DNA of 64,000 bases from an uncultured Bacilli bacterium (lineage in GTDB: Bacteria > Bacillota_I > Bacilli_A > RF39 > UBA660): assembly GCA_934102335.1 (NCBI GenBank), contig CAKOSP010000002.1:1-64000 (forward strand). The letters are read 5' to 3'. The notes under the pieces are model-generated. The model saw only the letters and a list, made by a program, of their open reading frames with translations. It was not told the DNA's origin and ran no database searches. The position numbers were made by a program, and so were the translations under genes. Below, in pieces: positions 36,901-45,774 of this stretch; the first letter of the stretch is position 1; each line of letters begins with the position of its first letter.

Positions 36901-37780
36901 TTTTGTACTCTTCTCCGTTTAAAGATTCAAAACTAAATGTCGGTTCTGGTTGTGGTTTTTCTTCTTTAGTTTTTAGTTGTGGTAATTCAAAATCATCTTC
37001 AACTTGTCCTTTTGGCTCATCTTTTAATTCAATTACTTCTGGAGTTTCTTCTTTTTTCTCAACATATACTGAACTAAATATTTGTGGCCTTGGTAATGTG
37101 CCTTCATAACCAGTACTTTGTTTTTCATAATGTTCTTTTTTAGGCTCTACTGCTTTGTCTATTTCTGGTTTTATTTCATCAAAATTAAATTCCGGAATTT
37201 CTTCTTTTACTTGTTCTTTTGGTTCTGGCTCATCATCAATGACACTTATAAGCGGAGCTTTAGGTTCCTCTTTTGGAGTAAACTCAACTACATTTACTGT
37301 TTTAGGCTCTTCTATAGTAATTTCCTTTTTTGGCTCTTCATTAACCGGTTCATTAACAAAAATCAAAGGTTTTTCTTCTTGTTTTTTTAATATTGGTGTA
37401 TCATTTATTGCTTCAAAAGGAATACTTACAGTAGGTTCTGAGACTGGTTCGGTATCATCGTTTAAAGACACCTCTTTTATTGGTTCTTTAGTATTACTAA
37501 CCTCATTATTTGTTGGAGGAAGTAATATTTCTGGATACTTTTCTTTAATATCTTCTGATTCCAATTTGATGGGTTGTTCTTTTTCTTCTTTGAAAGCATC
37601 AGTACTAGTTTTTTCTAATTCTTTATTCATTAGTTCTAGTCTTTTGGTTTCTTCTAATTTTTGATCTTTCTTTCCAAAGATTAAGATAATTACAAATAAT
37701 ATAACTAATGCTACTATGGCAATAATTATATAAGTAATTATATTGTCTATACTATAAATATTATTTAATAAGTTTTGCAT
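36890..37780 (-). CDS. Membrane-anchored Glu/Pro-rich protein of unknown function
   Basis: One membrane helix (about residues 15-36) is followed by the basic stop GKKDQK. About 250 residues of low-complexity, acidic, Pro/Lys/Glu-rich sequence follow, with recurring EEPK, KEE and EPV words. No folded domain is recognisable. Because the basic residues follow the helix, the tail is probably cytosolic; disordered linkers like this occur in division and envelope scaffold proteins. ATG at 37780 with AGGTG ten bases upstream. No assigned function. Confidence 0.6.
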   Translation of the reverse strand: MQNLLNNIYSIDNIITYIIIAIVALVILFVIILIFGKKDQKLEETKRLELMNKELEKTSTDAFKEEKEQPIKLESEDIKEKYPEILLPPTNNEVSNTKEPIKEVSLNDDTEPVSEPTVSIPFEAINDTPILKKQEEKPLIFVNEPVNEEPKKEITIEEPKTVNVVEFTPKEEPKAPLISVIDDEPEPKEQVKEEIPEFNFDEIKPEIDKAVEPKKEHYEKQSTGYEGTLPRPQIFSSVYVEKKEETPEVIELKDEPKGQVEDDFELPQLKTKEEKPQPEPTFSFESLNGEEYKINR

Positions 37781-37868
37781 ATTAAAATACACCTCTTTAT
37801 TCTATATTCAGTTTAACATTTATTTATGCGTTTATCAAGTGTTTAAATGTAAAGTGTAGTAAAGTATT

Positions 37869-38159
37869 TTAAATTATTTCTATATCATAAATATCGTTTA
37901 TTTTTATTCTTTCTCCATTTAAAGTTAATAATGCATCATTAGTCTTACCTACAATAACTTTTTCTTCTTTACCATTTATAGTGGTAATTCTTACTCTTTT
38001 TTTATAAACAAAGTCTCTAGATGAAAAGATATTATTAATTTTAGTTGATAATGATACATCAGACTCTTTGGATCTATCTAAAACTTTGCCATCGTAAATA
38101 CTTTGTACATTGTCAAATTTCTTGTCAATTGGGTTTACGTAAACTTTTGGTAATTCCAT
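37869..38159 (-). CDS. Hypothetical protein, 96 aa
   Basis: A soluble small protein with a beta-rich second half (KKRVRITTINGKEEKVIVGK, NGERIKINDIYDIEII) that may form a small barrel. A strong Shine-Dalgarno (GAGGAGGCTAAT-ATG) argues it is real. It is divergent from the RodA/FtsW gene. No family recognised. Confidence 0.6.
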   Translation of the reverse strand: MELPKVYVNPIDKKFDNVQSIYDGKVLDRSKESDVSLSTKINNIFSSRDFVYKKRVRITTINGKEEKVIVGKTNDALLTLNGERIKINDIYDIEII

Positions 38160-38217
38160 ATTAGCCTCCTCGTTATAAAATATGTTAAAAATTAGATTTT
38201 TGAACCATAATAATAGT

Positions 38218-39297
38218 ATGAAAATAAAAAAATATTTATGGGTATTACCTCTTTTAATTATTTTAATATATAGTGTTATGAGTATATATAATGCTAGATA
38301 TTTAGATAGTATTTATAAATCTTATTTTGTTAAACAAATTATTTGGTGTATTTTAGGATTTATTATTTTATTATTGTGTCAGAAAATTAATGTAGAAAAA
38401 TTATTTAAAATTAGTTTTTTTATTTATATAATTTGTAATATTTTACTTTTATTAGTTTTATTTTTTGGTGTGACTGTTAATGGTGCTAAGGCTTGGTTTA
38501 ATTTTAAATTCTTTGCTTTTCAACCAAGCGAAATTATGCGGGTTTCTTTGATGCTATTTCTAACAAACTATACTTATAAATTCAATAAAAATAGTATAAG
38601 TCAAATTAAATATATTTTTATGATGATTTTATATACTTTAATACCCTCTGTATTAGTTTTTTTAGAGCCTGATACTGGTTCGATTATCTTTTATATAATT
38701 ATTCTTATATGTTGTTTTTTTAACTCGAAAATTAGTAAAAAATGGTATATAGTATTTGGCATTATTGCATGTTTATTTATAGGTTGTTTTACTTACCTTT
38801 ATCTTTTTAATCAAGATTTATTAATTAGTTTAATGGGAACAAGCTTTTTTTATAGAACTGATCGTATAATTAATTTTTATAAGGATACTGGTTATCAAAT
38901 TGAAAATGCATTAACTACAATAAGTAGTGCTGGATTATTTGGTAAAGGTCTAGGAAAAATACTTTTATATATTCCAGAGGGGGCTACAGATTTTGCTTTT
39001 AGTTTTTCTATAGGAAATTTTGGCATCATATCAGGTATTATAATTTTGATTTGTTATTATATTTTAGATATGTATTTAATTATATTTAAAAAGCAAACTA
39101 AAAATAGTAAATATAAAATTTTTATAAGTTGTTTTATTGCCATGTTTTTCTTTCAACAATTTTATAATATTTTGATGAATGTTAATATGATGCCAATTAT
39201 GGGTATTCCTCTTCCTTTTTTATCTTATGGTGGAACAACTTTATTAGTTTATTTTATCTTTTTAGGATTAATTATAAATATGCAAAATCAACGATAA
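38218..39297 (+). CDS. RodA/FtsW/SpoVE family glycan polymerase
   Basis: A SEDS-family membrane protein with about ten helices. Family landmarks are NGAKAWFNF, FQPSEIMRVSLMLFL, FLEPDTGS, GKGLGK and the C-terminal PLPFLSYGGTTLL. It would polymerise lipid II with a class B PBP such as the one at 28045. RodA, FtsW and SpoVE cannot be separated by eye. The start is uncertain: ATG 38218 begins just before helix 1, an ATG at 38182 adds 12 residues, and neither has a clear Shine-Dalgarno. Its end overlaps the convergent small gene by 10 bases. Confidence 0.85.
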   Translation: MKIKKYLWVLPLLIILIYSVMSIYNARYLDSIYKSYFVKQIIWCILGFIILLLCQKINVEKLFKISFFIYIICNILLLLVLFFGVTVNGAKAWFNFKFFAFQPSEIMRVSLMLFLTNYTYKFNKNSISQIKYIFMMILYTLIPSVLVFLEPDTGSIIFYIIILICCFFNSKISKKWYIVFGIIACLFIGCFTYLYLFNQDLLISLMGTSFFYRTDRIINFYKDTGYQIENALTTISSAGLFGKGLGKILLYIPEGATDFAFSFSIGNFGIISGIIILICYYILDMYLIIFKKQTKNSKYKIFISCFIAMFFFQQFYNILMNVNMMPIMGIPLPFLSYGGTTLLVYFIFLGLIINMQNQR

Positions 39298-39527
39298 TAT
39301 CCTTGGTTATAACTGTACATATATGGAGTTGGATAATAATAAGAATATGATGATTGTCCATATGGCCCAGTTGGATAGAATTGTCCTTGATTGCTTGGTG
39401 CCACGTTATATATTGGTCTTGGCCTAGTTAATCCTATTGCAGCGCCTCCTGTTAAAGCTCCTACTAAAAAAGGGAAAACAAATCTATCATTTGTATTATT
39501 TTGATAAATATATGAATTTGGTCTCAT
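39288..39527 (-). CDS. Small Tyr/Gly/Pro-rich protein
   Basis: 79 residues with a short hydrophobic Gly/Ala stretch (FPFLVGALTGGAAIG, about 18-32), then a Tyr/Pro/Ser/Gln-rich tail (GQSSYSYYYPTPYMYSYN). Composition recalls spore coat or surface-associated small proteins, but no family was recognised. GGAGTATATT-ATG supports the start. It is one of only two genes in the window ending in TGA, and it overlaps rodA/ftsW tail to tail. Confidence 0.6.
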   Translation of the reverse strand: MRPNSYIYQNNTNDRFVFPFLVGALTGGAAIGLTRPRPIYNVAPSNQGQFYPTGPYGQSSYSYYYPTPYMYSYNQGYYR

Positions 39528-39565
39528 AATATACTCCTTTCTTTAGTAATATATGAAATTAATAT

Positions 39566-39598
39566 AAAAAAAGTTTTTAAGCATATACTTAAAAACTA
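39566..39598 (-). terminator. Terminator of tyrS
   Basis: AGTTTTTAAG-TATATG-CTTAAAAACT followed by T run on the minus strand. Confidence 0.85.
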
Positions 39599-40828
39599 AT
39601 CTAAATAACCTATATAAAATTTCTTCTTACCTTTTTTTATTAAAACTATTTGTTGATCAATTGCTAAATCTTTGGTAATAATTAGATTTTCGTCTGAAAC
39701 TTTTTCATTATTAATAGATATCGCATTTGAAGATAAAAACTCTCTTGCTTCTCTTTTAGAACTTGTTACATTATTATTTACTAAAATATCAATTAATTTA
39801 TCACCATCTTTAATTTTGAAACTAGGTACATCTTTGATACTTTCTATTATATCTTTAGCCTTAAGATTTTTTATTTCTTCAGTAAATAAAGCTATGCTTA
39901 TTTTTAAAGCTTTTTCGTACTCTTCAGGACCGTGAATATCCGTAATTATACATTTTGCTAACATTTTTTGAGCTTTTCTTAAATGTGGTTCTTTTTTATG
40001 TTCTTCGATTAAACCTTCAATTTCTTCTTTAGTTAAAAAGGTAAATACTTTTAAATAATGTTCTACTAAGGAATCATCAGTATTTATTAAATATTGATAT
40101 AATTCGTAACTTGATGTTTTATTTATATCTAGCCACAAAGCATTGCCTTCTGACTTACCAAATTTTTTTCCTGTGGCATCTAAAATAAGGGGCATCGTAA
40201 AACCATAAGCTTCTTTGTTTAAGATCTTTTTAATTAGCTCTATACCAGTTGTAATATTTCCCCATTGATCACTACCTTCAACTTGCATAATACATCCCAT
40301 ATTTTTATACATATGTAAAAAATCATAACCTTGAATTAAAGTATAACTAAATTCAGCATAAGTTATTCCTGTTTCTAGTCTTCTTTTAATTATATCTTTA
40401 TCTAGCATATAATTAACGTTTATATATTTTCCAACATCTCTTAAAAAATCTAAAAATTCATAGCCTTTGAACCAATCGTAATTATTTACTAAAGTTGCTT
40501 TACCCTCAAATAACTTATCAATTTGGTTTCTTATTCCCACTATATTAGTGTTTAGTGTGTCAATACTTATTATTTCTCTTTCAGCTGTAGGTCTTGGATC
40601 TCCTATTCTTCCTGTTGCACCACCACATAAAAGTATAGGCTTATGTCCCATTTTCATTAATCTTTTTGCTGTTACAAGTGAACTGTAATGTCCTAAATGT
40701 AGACTATCTGCAGTCGGATCAGTTCCCCAATAAAAAGTTACACTTTTATTATTGATTAAATCTTCAATGCTTTCACCTGCGACGTCTTTTACTAAACCAC
40801 GCCATTTTAATTCTTCCCAATTTGTCAT
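39596..40828 (-). CDS. tyrS: Tyrosyl-tRNA synthetase
   Basis: Charges tRNA-Tyr. The class I HIGH-like motif is HLGHYSSL within FYWGTDPTADSLHLGHY, the KMSKS equivalent is KFGKSEGNALW, and a C-terminal S4 RNA-binding domain (VNNNVTSSKREAREFL) completes a normal TyrRS. The ATG at 40828 has ATAGGAGGAAAT in front; the longer frame would start inside the T-box region. Expression is controlled by the T-box leader upstream. Confidence 0.95.
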   Translation of the reverse strand: MTNWEELKWRGLVKDVAGESIEDLINNKSVTFYWGTDPTADSLHLGHYSSLVTAKRLMKMGHKPILLCGGATGRIGDPRPTAEREIISIDTLNTNIVGIRNQIDKLFEGKATLVNNYDWFKGYEFLDFLRDVGKYINVNYMLDKDIIKRRLETGITYAEFSYTLIQGYDFLHMYKNMGCIMQVEGSDQWGNITTGIELIKKILNKEAYGFTMPLILDATGKKFGKSEGNALWLDINKTSSYELYQYLINTDDSLVEHYLKVFTFLTKEEIEGLIEEHKKEPHLRKAQKMLAKCIITDIHGPEEYEKALKISIALFTEEIKNLKAKDIIESIKDVPSFKIKDGDKLIDILVNNNVTSSKREAREFLSSNAISINNEKVSDENLIITKDLAIDQQIVLIKKGKKKFYIGYLD

Positions 40829-40847
40829 ATTTCCTCCTATAAAAATA

Positions 40848-40978
40848 AAAATCATAAATTAAAGTAAGGACGAGTTTAACCCGCGGTACCACCTTAATTT
40901 ATGATTTCTCATACACTTTAATTAATAACGTAATTACCCGCTTTGACTCAGGAGTCGTAAATTCCCTCAACGTCAACT
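40848..40978 (-). promoter_or_regulatory. T-box riboswitch leader of tyrS
   Basis: The T-box sequence AAGGTGGTACCGCGG is at 40881-40895 on the minus strand. AAGG and CCTT plus GCGGG/CTCGT form the antiterminator. The competing terminator pairs ATCATAAATTAA with TTAATTTATGAT, then a T-rich tract ending near 40848. TGGT would pair with the ACCA end of uncharged tRNA-Tyr. A small hairpin near the 5' end (TTGAC 40972-40976 with GTCAA 40943-40947) has TAC in its loop (40957-40959), a possible Tyr specifier. Stem I is far shorter than in the textbook T-box. Confidence 0.9.
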
Positions 40979-40984
40979 AAATAT

Positions 40985-41012
40985 ATTATACTAAATTTTA
41001 AGTATTTTGCAA
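40985..41012 (-). promoter_or_regulatory. Promoter of the T-box-tyrS transcript
   Basis: TTGCAA (41007-41012), 16-nt spacer, TATAAT (40985-40990) on the minus strand. Confidence 0.75.
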
Positions 41013-41015
41013 TTC

Positions 41016-41735
41016 TTAATTTAAATTTACATTATGATATACTTCTGAAACGTCTTCAATTTTATTTAATAAATCTAATAATAATTCAAATGTTTCTAAA
41101 TCTTCGCCTTCTAAAGTAACTTTATCTTTAGCAAACATACCTGTTTCTTCAATTAAATATTCATAATTTGGATTTACACTATCTAAAGCATCTCTAAGCT
41201 TGTTGTAATCTTCAAACTTAACACTGATAGTTATTTCACCATTTTCACTTTCGTAATCTTCTGGATCTACTCCATATTCAATTAAAGCATTTAAAACTTT
41301 TTCATCATCATTTTCTTTAAAAGCTACAATACCTAAATGGTTATAATTGTATGCTACTGAGTTAGTAACTCCTAATGATTTGTGGATTTTATTAAAACAA
41401 GCTCTTACTTCTCCTACTGTACGATTAACATTATCTGTTAAAGTTTTAATTATTACAGTAGAGGCTCCAGGTCCAAAGCCTTCATAAATAACTTCTTTAT
41501 ATTCTTCTTGACCTACACCTTTAGCTTTATCTAATGCTCTGTTAATAATATCATTAGGTACTTCTTGCTTTTTAGCTTTCTCTATAATTCTTTTTAATAC
41601 TACATTGCTTTCTGGATCAGGAATTCCTTTTTTAGCAGCTAAATATATTTCTTTTGCAAAGTTCGTATATATTTTTCCTCTGGCTGCTCCAGATTTTTGA
41701 ATACTGTATTTTCTTACTTCATATGCTCTTCCCAT
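41016..41735 (-). CDS. YebC/PmpR family protein
   Basis: Starts MGRAYEVRKYSIQKSGAARGK, the family's N-terminal helix region, and continues KIYTNFAKEIYLAAKKG and YEGFGPGAST, conserved in YebC. Family members act as DNA-binding regulators or, as reported more recently, help translation at proline-rich stretches. 239 aa is normal. It begins 10 bases after the patatin gene, so the two form an operon. Start ATG with AGGAGG upstream. Confidence 0.9.
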   Translation of the reverse strand: MGRAYEVRKYSIQKSGAARGKIYTNFAKEIYLAAKKGIPDPESNVVLKRIIEKAKKQEVPNDIINRALDKAKGVGQEEYKEVIYEGFGPGASTVIIKTLTDNVNRTVGEVRACFNKIHKSLGVTNSVAYNYNHLGIVAFKENDDEKVLNALIEYGVDPEDYESENGEITISVKFEDYNKLRDALDSVNPNYEYLIEETGMFAKDKVTLEGEDLETFELLLDLLNKIEDVSEVYHNVNLN

Positions 41736-41744
41736 AACTTCCTC

Positions 41745-42788
41745 CTAAAATAATTTTAATTTTTTTATAAATCTATATATGGTTTCATCTTTTTTTGACT
41801 TTTTTACTTTTAAAATTAAATGTGTTGGGTTATATATTTTTGTATATTCTTTTTTTTCATTTTTTAAATAATACTCTAAGGCTTTTATAACAAGCTTTTT
41901 AGTATTAGTTGTAAATAAAAGGGTTTGAATAAAATATAACTCTTTTTTATCAATTTTTCTGATTAATCGTTCGTAGTACTTAGCACTTTTAACTTTAAAA
42001 ATATATTTATCACCATCTAAATTTTTAAGTTTCTTTATTGTATCATAAAAACCTAATTTAATGTTATAATTTATTTCTTTTTTATTAACATTTAATGTTT
42101 TTCCAAGATTTTTCGATGGTTTAACGGTTATTAGTTTAGCTCCGGTATCTTTTTTGTGCATTATACCTATTCCTTTTAAACTTATTATATATATTGTATC
42201 ATAACCTTTTTTGACTAACATATTGCTAGGTGATACATCATAAAAACCGCCATCTAAATAAAAGTTTCCATCTGTCATTTTTTCCATTTTGAATACTGGA
42301 AGGTAACAAGACGAAATGATGTAATCTAGCATTTGTCCTTTTGGAATATCATCTTTAAATAAATATAATGGTTTTAAATCTTTTACTCTTACTGTGTCTA
42401 AACCGTATTCTATTTTACTATTTCTTATTTCTTCTTCTTTAATTAAAGTACTTAGTTCTCTTTTTAAATTGTTTATATCTAAACCTTTATTTTTCATTAC
42501 ATTAATTATTTCTTGAGACTCTATTAATGCTTTTTTTAAATTACTTGAATCACTATTCATGGTTTTTATGTATTCATCTGATAATCCTAGAATTCTTCCC
42601 ATATCAGCTTTTTTCCAAAATTTTAACAACTGTTTTTCTTTTTTGGCTACTAACATGGCAGCATTAAAAGCTCCAATCGAATTACCTACTATAGCATCAA
42701 ATTTTATGTGACATTTTTTTAAAGCATAATATGCACCTATTTGATATGCTCCTTTTACTCCGCCACCTTCTAAAACTAATCCTACCAT
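41745..42788 (-). CDS. Patatin-like phospholipase
   Basis: A Ser-Asp lipid acyl hydrolase: oxyanion loop GGGVKGAYQIG, nucleophile elbow GNSIGAFNA (Ser about residue 42) and DGGFYDVSP with the catalytic Asp. No signal peptide, so it acts in the cytosol or on the inner membrane face. The C-terminal 130 residues are Lys-rich and specific to this protein. 347 aa. First gene before yebC. Confidence 0.88.
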   Translation of the reverse strand: MVGLVLEGGGVKGAYQIGAYYALKKCHIKFDAIVGNSIGAFNAAMLVAKKEKQLLKFWKKADMGRILGLSDEYIKTMNSDSSNLKKALIESQEIINVMKNKGLDINNLKRELSTLIKEEEIRNSKIEYGLDTVRVKDLKPLYLFKDDIPKGQMLDYIISSCYLPVFKMEKMTDGNFYLDGGFYDVSPSNMLVKKGYDTIYIISLKGIGIMHKKDTGAKLITVKPSKNLGKTLNVNKKEINYNIKLGFYDTIKKLKNLDGDKYIFKVKSAKYYERLIRKIDKKELYFIQTLLFTTNTKKLVIKALEYYLKNEKKEYTKIYNPTHLILKVKKSKKDETIYRFIKKLKLF

Positions 42789-42824
42789 ATTATCACCTTT
42801 ATTAAATATATTTATATTTTATCA

Positions 42825-42854
42825 TAAAAAAAATCAAAATTAAATTTGATTTTA
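42825..42854 (-). terminator. Terminator at the end of the 43-44 kb TasA-like pair
   Basis: AAAATCAAA-TTTA-ATTTTGATTTT-type stem and T run on the minus strand, just past the stop at 42862. Confidence 0.7.
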
Positions 42855-42861
42855 AGTTTAT

Positions 42862-43446
42862 TTAACAATCAACTGTTATAAATTCTAAGTTACCTTTAAA
42901 TGTTTTTCCTTCATTTTCATTTTGTAAAGTATCAAGATTAATCATGGTAAGTGTGGTTTGCCATTTATCAACAACTGTGGAATTAGGTTCACCATAAATT
43001 TTTTGCTTTGAAGCTATTAAAAGGTTACTTCTTTGTATAGTAATATCTTCGCTAAATATAGAAACATTATTTTTGCTTGTGGCTATTTTTATTTCTGGAG
43101 TAGTACCATTTGTGTACTCAAAAGTATTTGAATCGATTTTTAACCAAACATCATAGCAATATTCAGCTGAAGTCATATTATTTACTTTTAAAGTTACATC
43201 ACTATCTGTAGTTTTTACTAAGTTTTCCTTCCCTTGAGCAAAATTATCTTGGTTTGCCTCAATTTCTAAATCAGCACCTTGGGAATAAACTAATGAATCT
43301 AAAGTTGTAGTTTTTACTGTTGCCTTACTGTCTTTTAAACTATCTACTTTAGACATAAAAAAGGCAAATGAAGCACTAGTAACTGCCACAAAAAGTGTAG
43401 ATATGATAATTATAATTAAAATTGTATTTTTATCTTTTCTTTCCAT
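42862..43446 (-). CDS. TasA-like exported protein, core form without insert
   Basis: A Lys-rich start and hydrophobic segment end in ASFAFFMSK (about residue 30), the pattern of SipW-cleaved signals. The 160-residue mature part shows the same core landmarks as the larger proteins (LDSLVYSQGADLEIEANQ; NFAQGKENL) without the extra module at the middle. It begins three bases after the neighbouring stop, with GGGGAT as ribosome site, so it is coupled to the gene before it. Probably a fibre subunit or minor component. Confidence 0.7.
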   Translation of the reverse strand: MERKDKNTILIIIIISTLFVAVTSASFAFFMSKVDSLKDSKATVKTTTLDSLVYSQGADLEIEANQDNFAQGKENLVKTTDSDVTLKVNNMTSAEYCYDVWLKIDSNTFEYTNGTTPEIKIATSKNNVSIFSEDITIQRSNLLIASKQKIYGEPNSTVVDKWQTTLTMINLDTLQNENEGKTFKGNLEFITVDC

Positions 43447-43448
43447 AA

Positions 43449-44117
43449 TTATCCCCTATCTTGAAGACATACTAGTCGTCCAACTTCAATTGTACCACCA
43501 AATGTTATATTTGCATTATCGTCTTGATTTAAAGCTAAGTTGTAATACCTAGGTGTTAAATACCAAGTTGCTATAGCTGTTCGATTTCTTCCTACAACGG
43601 TAAGAGTGGCACCCCTAACCAAAGTGATTTCGGTAGCAACGTCCGTTAAATCTTTTTCTCCCATTGCTCCATTTATATATGATATAGTGTTAGTATATGA
43701 AATATTTTGATATCCGATAATGGTAAATTCTTTTAAATTTCTAGTATTTTCTTTAGATTTATTATATGCCTTGTATGGCTTATAAACTAAATCATAAGTA
43801 CAACGCATTATAGAGTTAGTATCTCCAGAAGTGGCCGTTATTGATAAAGTAGCAGGAGCTGGTGATTGTTTAAAAGATGTGTAATAATTACTTGCTTTAT
43901 CTTTTAACATGTCTTGACCTGTTACATGAAGTGATACGGAAGTTCCAGAAGATATCGCATTTCCTAATTGAGCTGTTTCAATTCGAATGTTATTTGAGAT
44001 TCCTGATATTCTAGCAGTGAAAAATGCAAAAGAAGCTCCTACAGCTACTACAATAAATAGCAGAATAGAAACTAGTACAAGTATAGTCATAAACTTTTTA
44101 TCCTTAGCATATTTCAT
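43449..44117 (-). CDS. TasA-like exported protein
   Basis: The N-terminal signal ends GASFAFFTARIS (about residue 32). The mature part has CTYDLVYKP and ATWYLTPRYYNLALNQ, then FGGTIEVGRLVC near the end, matching in order the segments CTYDITYTP, TWTFNTKFYNYNFDQN and FGGTLAIENISC of the proteins at 44220 and 44991. It is a distant paralogue of that pair. It is the first gene of a two-gene unit with 42862-43446. Confidence 0.7.
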   Translation of the reverse strand: MKYAKDKKFMTILVLVSILLFIVVAVGASFAFFTARISGISNNIRIETAQLGNAISSGTSVSLHVTGQDMLKDKASNYYTSFKQSPAPATLSITATSGDTNSIMRCTYDLVYKPYKAYNKSKENTRNLKEFTIIGYQNISYTNTISYINGAMGEKDLTDVATEITLVRGATLTVVGRNRTAIATWYLTPRYYNLALNQDDNANITFGGTIEVGRLVCLQDRG

Positions 44118-44174
44118 ATCTTATCATCTAGATTAATTTTACCAAATTTTAAATAATTATACAATATTTAATTA

Positions 44175-44206
44175 AACAAAAAAAATCAACTCATCGGAGT
44201 TGATTA
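44175..44206 (-). terminator. Terminator of the TasA-like gene at 44220
   Basis: AATCAACTC-CGAT-GAGTTGATT followed by a T run on the minus strand. Confidence 0.85.
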
Positions 44207-44219
44207 ATTTATAAAGCTA

Positions 44220-44861
44220 TTAAGCAGCTGTACATGAAATATTTTCGATAGCTAAAGTTCCACCAAATGTTTTATCAGCTAAAGCATTTTGATCGAAATT
44301 GTAGTTATAGAATTTTGTATTAAATGTCCATGTAGCAGTAGTAGTTTCACTGAATGTAAATGTAGCTCCAGTTACAAGAGTTGTTTTAGCAGTTACATTG
44401 TATAAATCAGTTTCAGCATAAGCTTTTGTTGTTAATGTAGCTGTTTCTTTATCAGTTGCAGCAGAACCAACTAAACTTAATTCTTTAACACTCTTTTCAT
44501 TACCAGCACCTCTGATTGTTAAAGCATCAGTTGGTGTATAAGTAATATCATAAGTACATTTTGTTGCTTGTGTGTTGTTTGCGTCTTTAGTACCTGTAAT
44601 TTTTAATGTACAAGCATCTGAAGTTTTAGCAACACCTTCAGCAGTACCATCTTCTTTTCTCATATCTGCACCAGTTACAGCTAATGTACAATCTGTTGCG
44701 CCTCCTGCTACTGAGTCTACTGCACTAGTAGTTACTGTTGCATTACTTGATGCTTGAACGTTTCCTGTTGCAGTGAAGTATGCGAATGTTGCACCTACTA
44801 CAGCTACAAGAAGAGTTGCTACAGCTACTACTGTTAGTAACATTGTGTTTTTCTTTTCCAT
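44220..44861 (-). CDS. TasA-like exported protein (paralogue A)
   Basis: Signal VVGATFAYFTATG at about residues 21-33, then a Thr/Ala-rich beta protein of 180 residues with several cysteines (DCTLAVTG, KCTYDITYTP, ENISCTAA). Its leader, Shine-Dalgarno (AGAGAGGAGAAAAG) and last 14 residues (DKTFGGTLAIENIS and on) are almost identical to paralogue B at 44991, a recent tandem duplication. Codon use is richer in GCN than its surroundings, as in highly expressed genes. Likely a major fibre subunit. Confidence 0.75.
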   Translation of the reverse strand: MEKKNTMLLTVVAVATLLVAVVGATFAYFTATGNVQASSNATVTTSAVDSVAGGATDCTLAVTGADMRKEDGTAEGVAKTSDACTLKITGTKDANNTQATKCTYDITYTPTDALTIRGAGNEKSVKELSLVGSAATDKETATLTTKAYAETDLYNVTAKTTLVTGATFTFSETTTATWTFNTKFYNYNFDQNALADKTFGGTLAIENISCTAA

Positions 44862-44887
44862 TTCTTACTTTTCTCCTCTCTATTTTA

Positions 44888-44916
44888 ATAATATCAAATT
44901 AAATTAAATTATTCAA
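44888..44916 (-). promoter_or_regulatory. Promoter of TasA-like paralogue A
   Basis: TTGAAT (44911-44916), 17-nt spacer, TATTAT (44888-44893) on the minus strand, followed by AAAATAGAGAGGAG. Confidence 0.7.
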
Positions 44917-44940
44917 TCTTTTTTTAGTATTTATTTTATA

Positions 44941-44970
44941 AAAAAATAAAAGCCAATTATTCATTGGCTC
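44941..44970 (-). terminator. Terminator of TasA-like paralogue B
   Basis: GAGCCAAT-GAATA-ATTGGCTT and T-rich tract on the minus strand. Confidence 0.85.
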
Positions 44971-44990
44971 TTCGTAAAAGTTTTTGGCTA

Positions 44991-45695
44991 CTAAGCAGCT
45001 GTACATGAAATATTTTCAATAGCTAAAGTTCCACCAAATGTTTTATCAGCAAAGTCATTTTGATCAAAATCATAATTATACATTTTGATTGTAAATGTCC
45101 AAGTTACTGATGAAGATTTTTTAAATGTATACGTAGCTTTTTCAACAATTGTTTTTTGTGAATTTAAAGTATACATATCTGTTTCAGCATAAGTATTGTT
45201 TTCTAATACAACATCGTCGCCTTCTAAATTAACGCCTTCACCTAAAGCAGCTACTGCAGCTTTACCAGCTATACTTAATTCCTTTTTATTTTCAGTATTT
45301 GCAGCTGAACGTGGAATTGTTGAGTAAGTTTTTCCACCAGTTGCTTCAGTTCCTTCAGCAGTTGGAGTATAAACTATATCATAAGTACATTTAGTTGCTT
45401 GTGTATTTCCAACATCTTTATTACCATTAATAGTTAATGTACAATCAGAAGTTTGAGCTTTTGCATTACCATCCGAAGTACCATCTTGTTGTCTCATATC
45501 TGAACCTGTAACTGCAAGTGTACAACTTGTAGCACCTCCTGATACTGAGTCAACAGTACTTGTTGTTACATCAACTTTACTTTGTGCATTAATAGATCCT
45601 GTTGCAGTGAAGTATGCAAATGTTGCTCCAATTACTGCTACTAAAAGTGTTGCTACAGCTATGACTGTTAATAATACAGTATTTTTCTTTTCCAT
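44991..45695 (-). CDS. TasA-like exported protein (paralogue B)
   Basis: Same design as the neighbouring paralogue: MEKKNTVLLTVIAVATLL start, AYFTATG signal end, CTLAVTGSDMRQQDG, KCTYDIVYTP and the identical C-terminal end. It has about 20 extra residues in the middle (around ATGGKTYSTIPRSAANTENK). The two genes are monocistronic with separate promoters and terminators, which allows independent control. Probably a fibre subunit or biofilm matrix protein in the TasA sense; inference. Confidence 0.75.
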   Translation of the reverse strand: MEKKNTVLLTVIAVATLLVAVIGATFAYFTATGSINAQSKVDVTTSTVDSVSGGATSCTLAVTGSDMRQQDGTSDGNAKAQTSDCTLTINGNKDVGNTQATKCTYDIVYTPTAEGTEATGGKTYSTIPRSAANTENKKELSIAGKAAVAALGEGVNLEGDDVVLENNTYAETDMYTLNSQKTIVEKATYTFKKSSSVTWTFTIKMYNYDFDQNDFADKTFGGTLAIENISCTAA

Positions 45696-45719
45696 TCTAC
45701 TTTTCTCCTCTCTATTATA

Positions 45720-45749
45720 AGAATATCATAATAGTGTATACTTTTTCAA
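45720..45749 (-). promoter_or_regulatory. Promoter of TasA-like paralogue B
   Basis: TTGAAA (45744-45749), 18-nt spacer, TATTCT (45720-45725) on the minus strand. It aligns with the paralogue A promoter, followed by TATAATAGAGAGGAG. Confidence 0.55.
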
Positions 45750-45774
45750 CCATTTTTTTGACATTCTTTGTAAA

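Noticed and set aside
37155..37664. 169-residue plus-strand ORF rich in Ser/Gly
   Set aside because: It is the antisense shadow of the Glu/Pro-rich low-complexity gene on the minus strand and has no ribosome site.
36903..37780. Tandem protein repeats in the Glu/Pro-rich protein
   Set aside because: Words such as EEPK recur but with no fixed period; this is low complexity, not a true repeat array.
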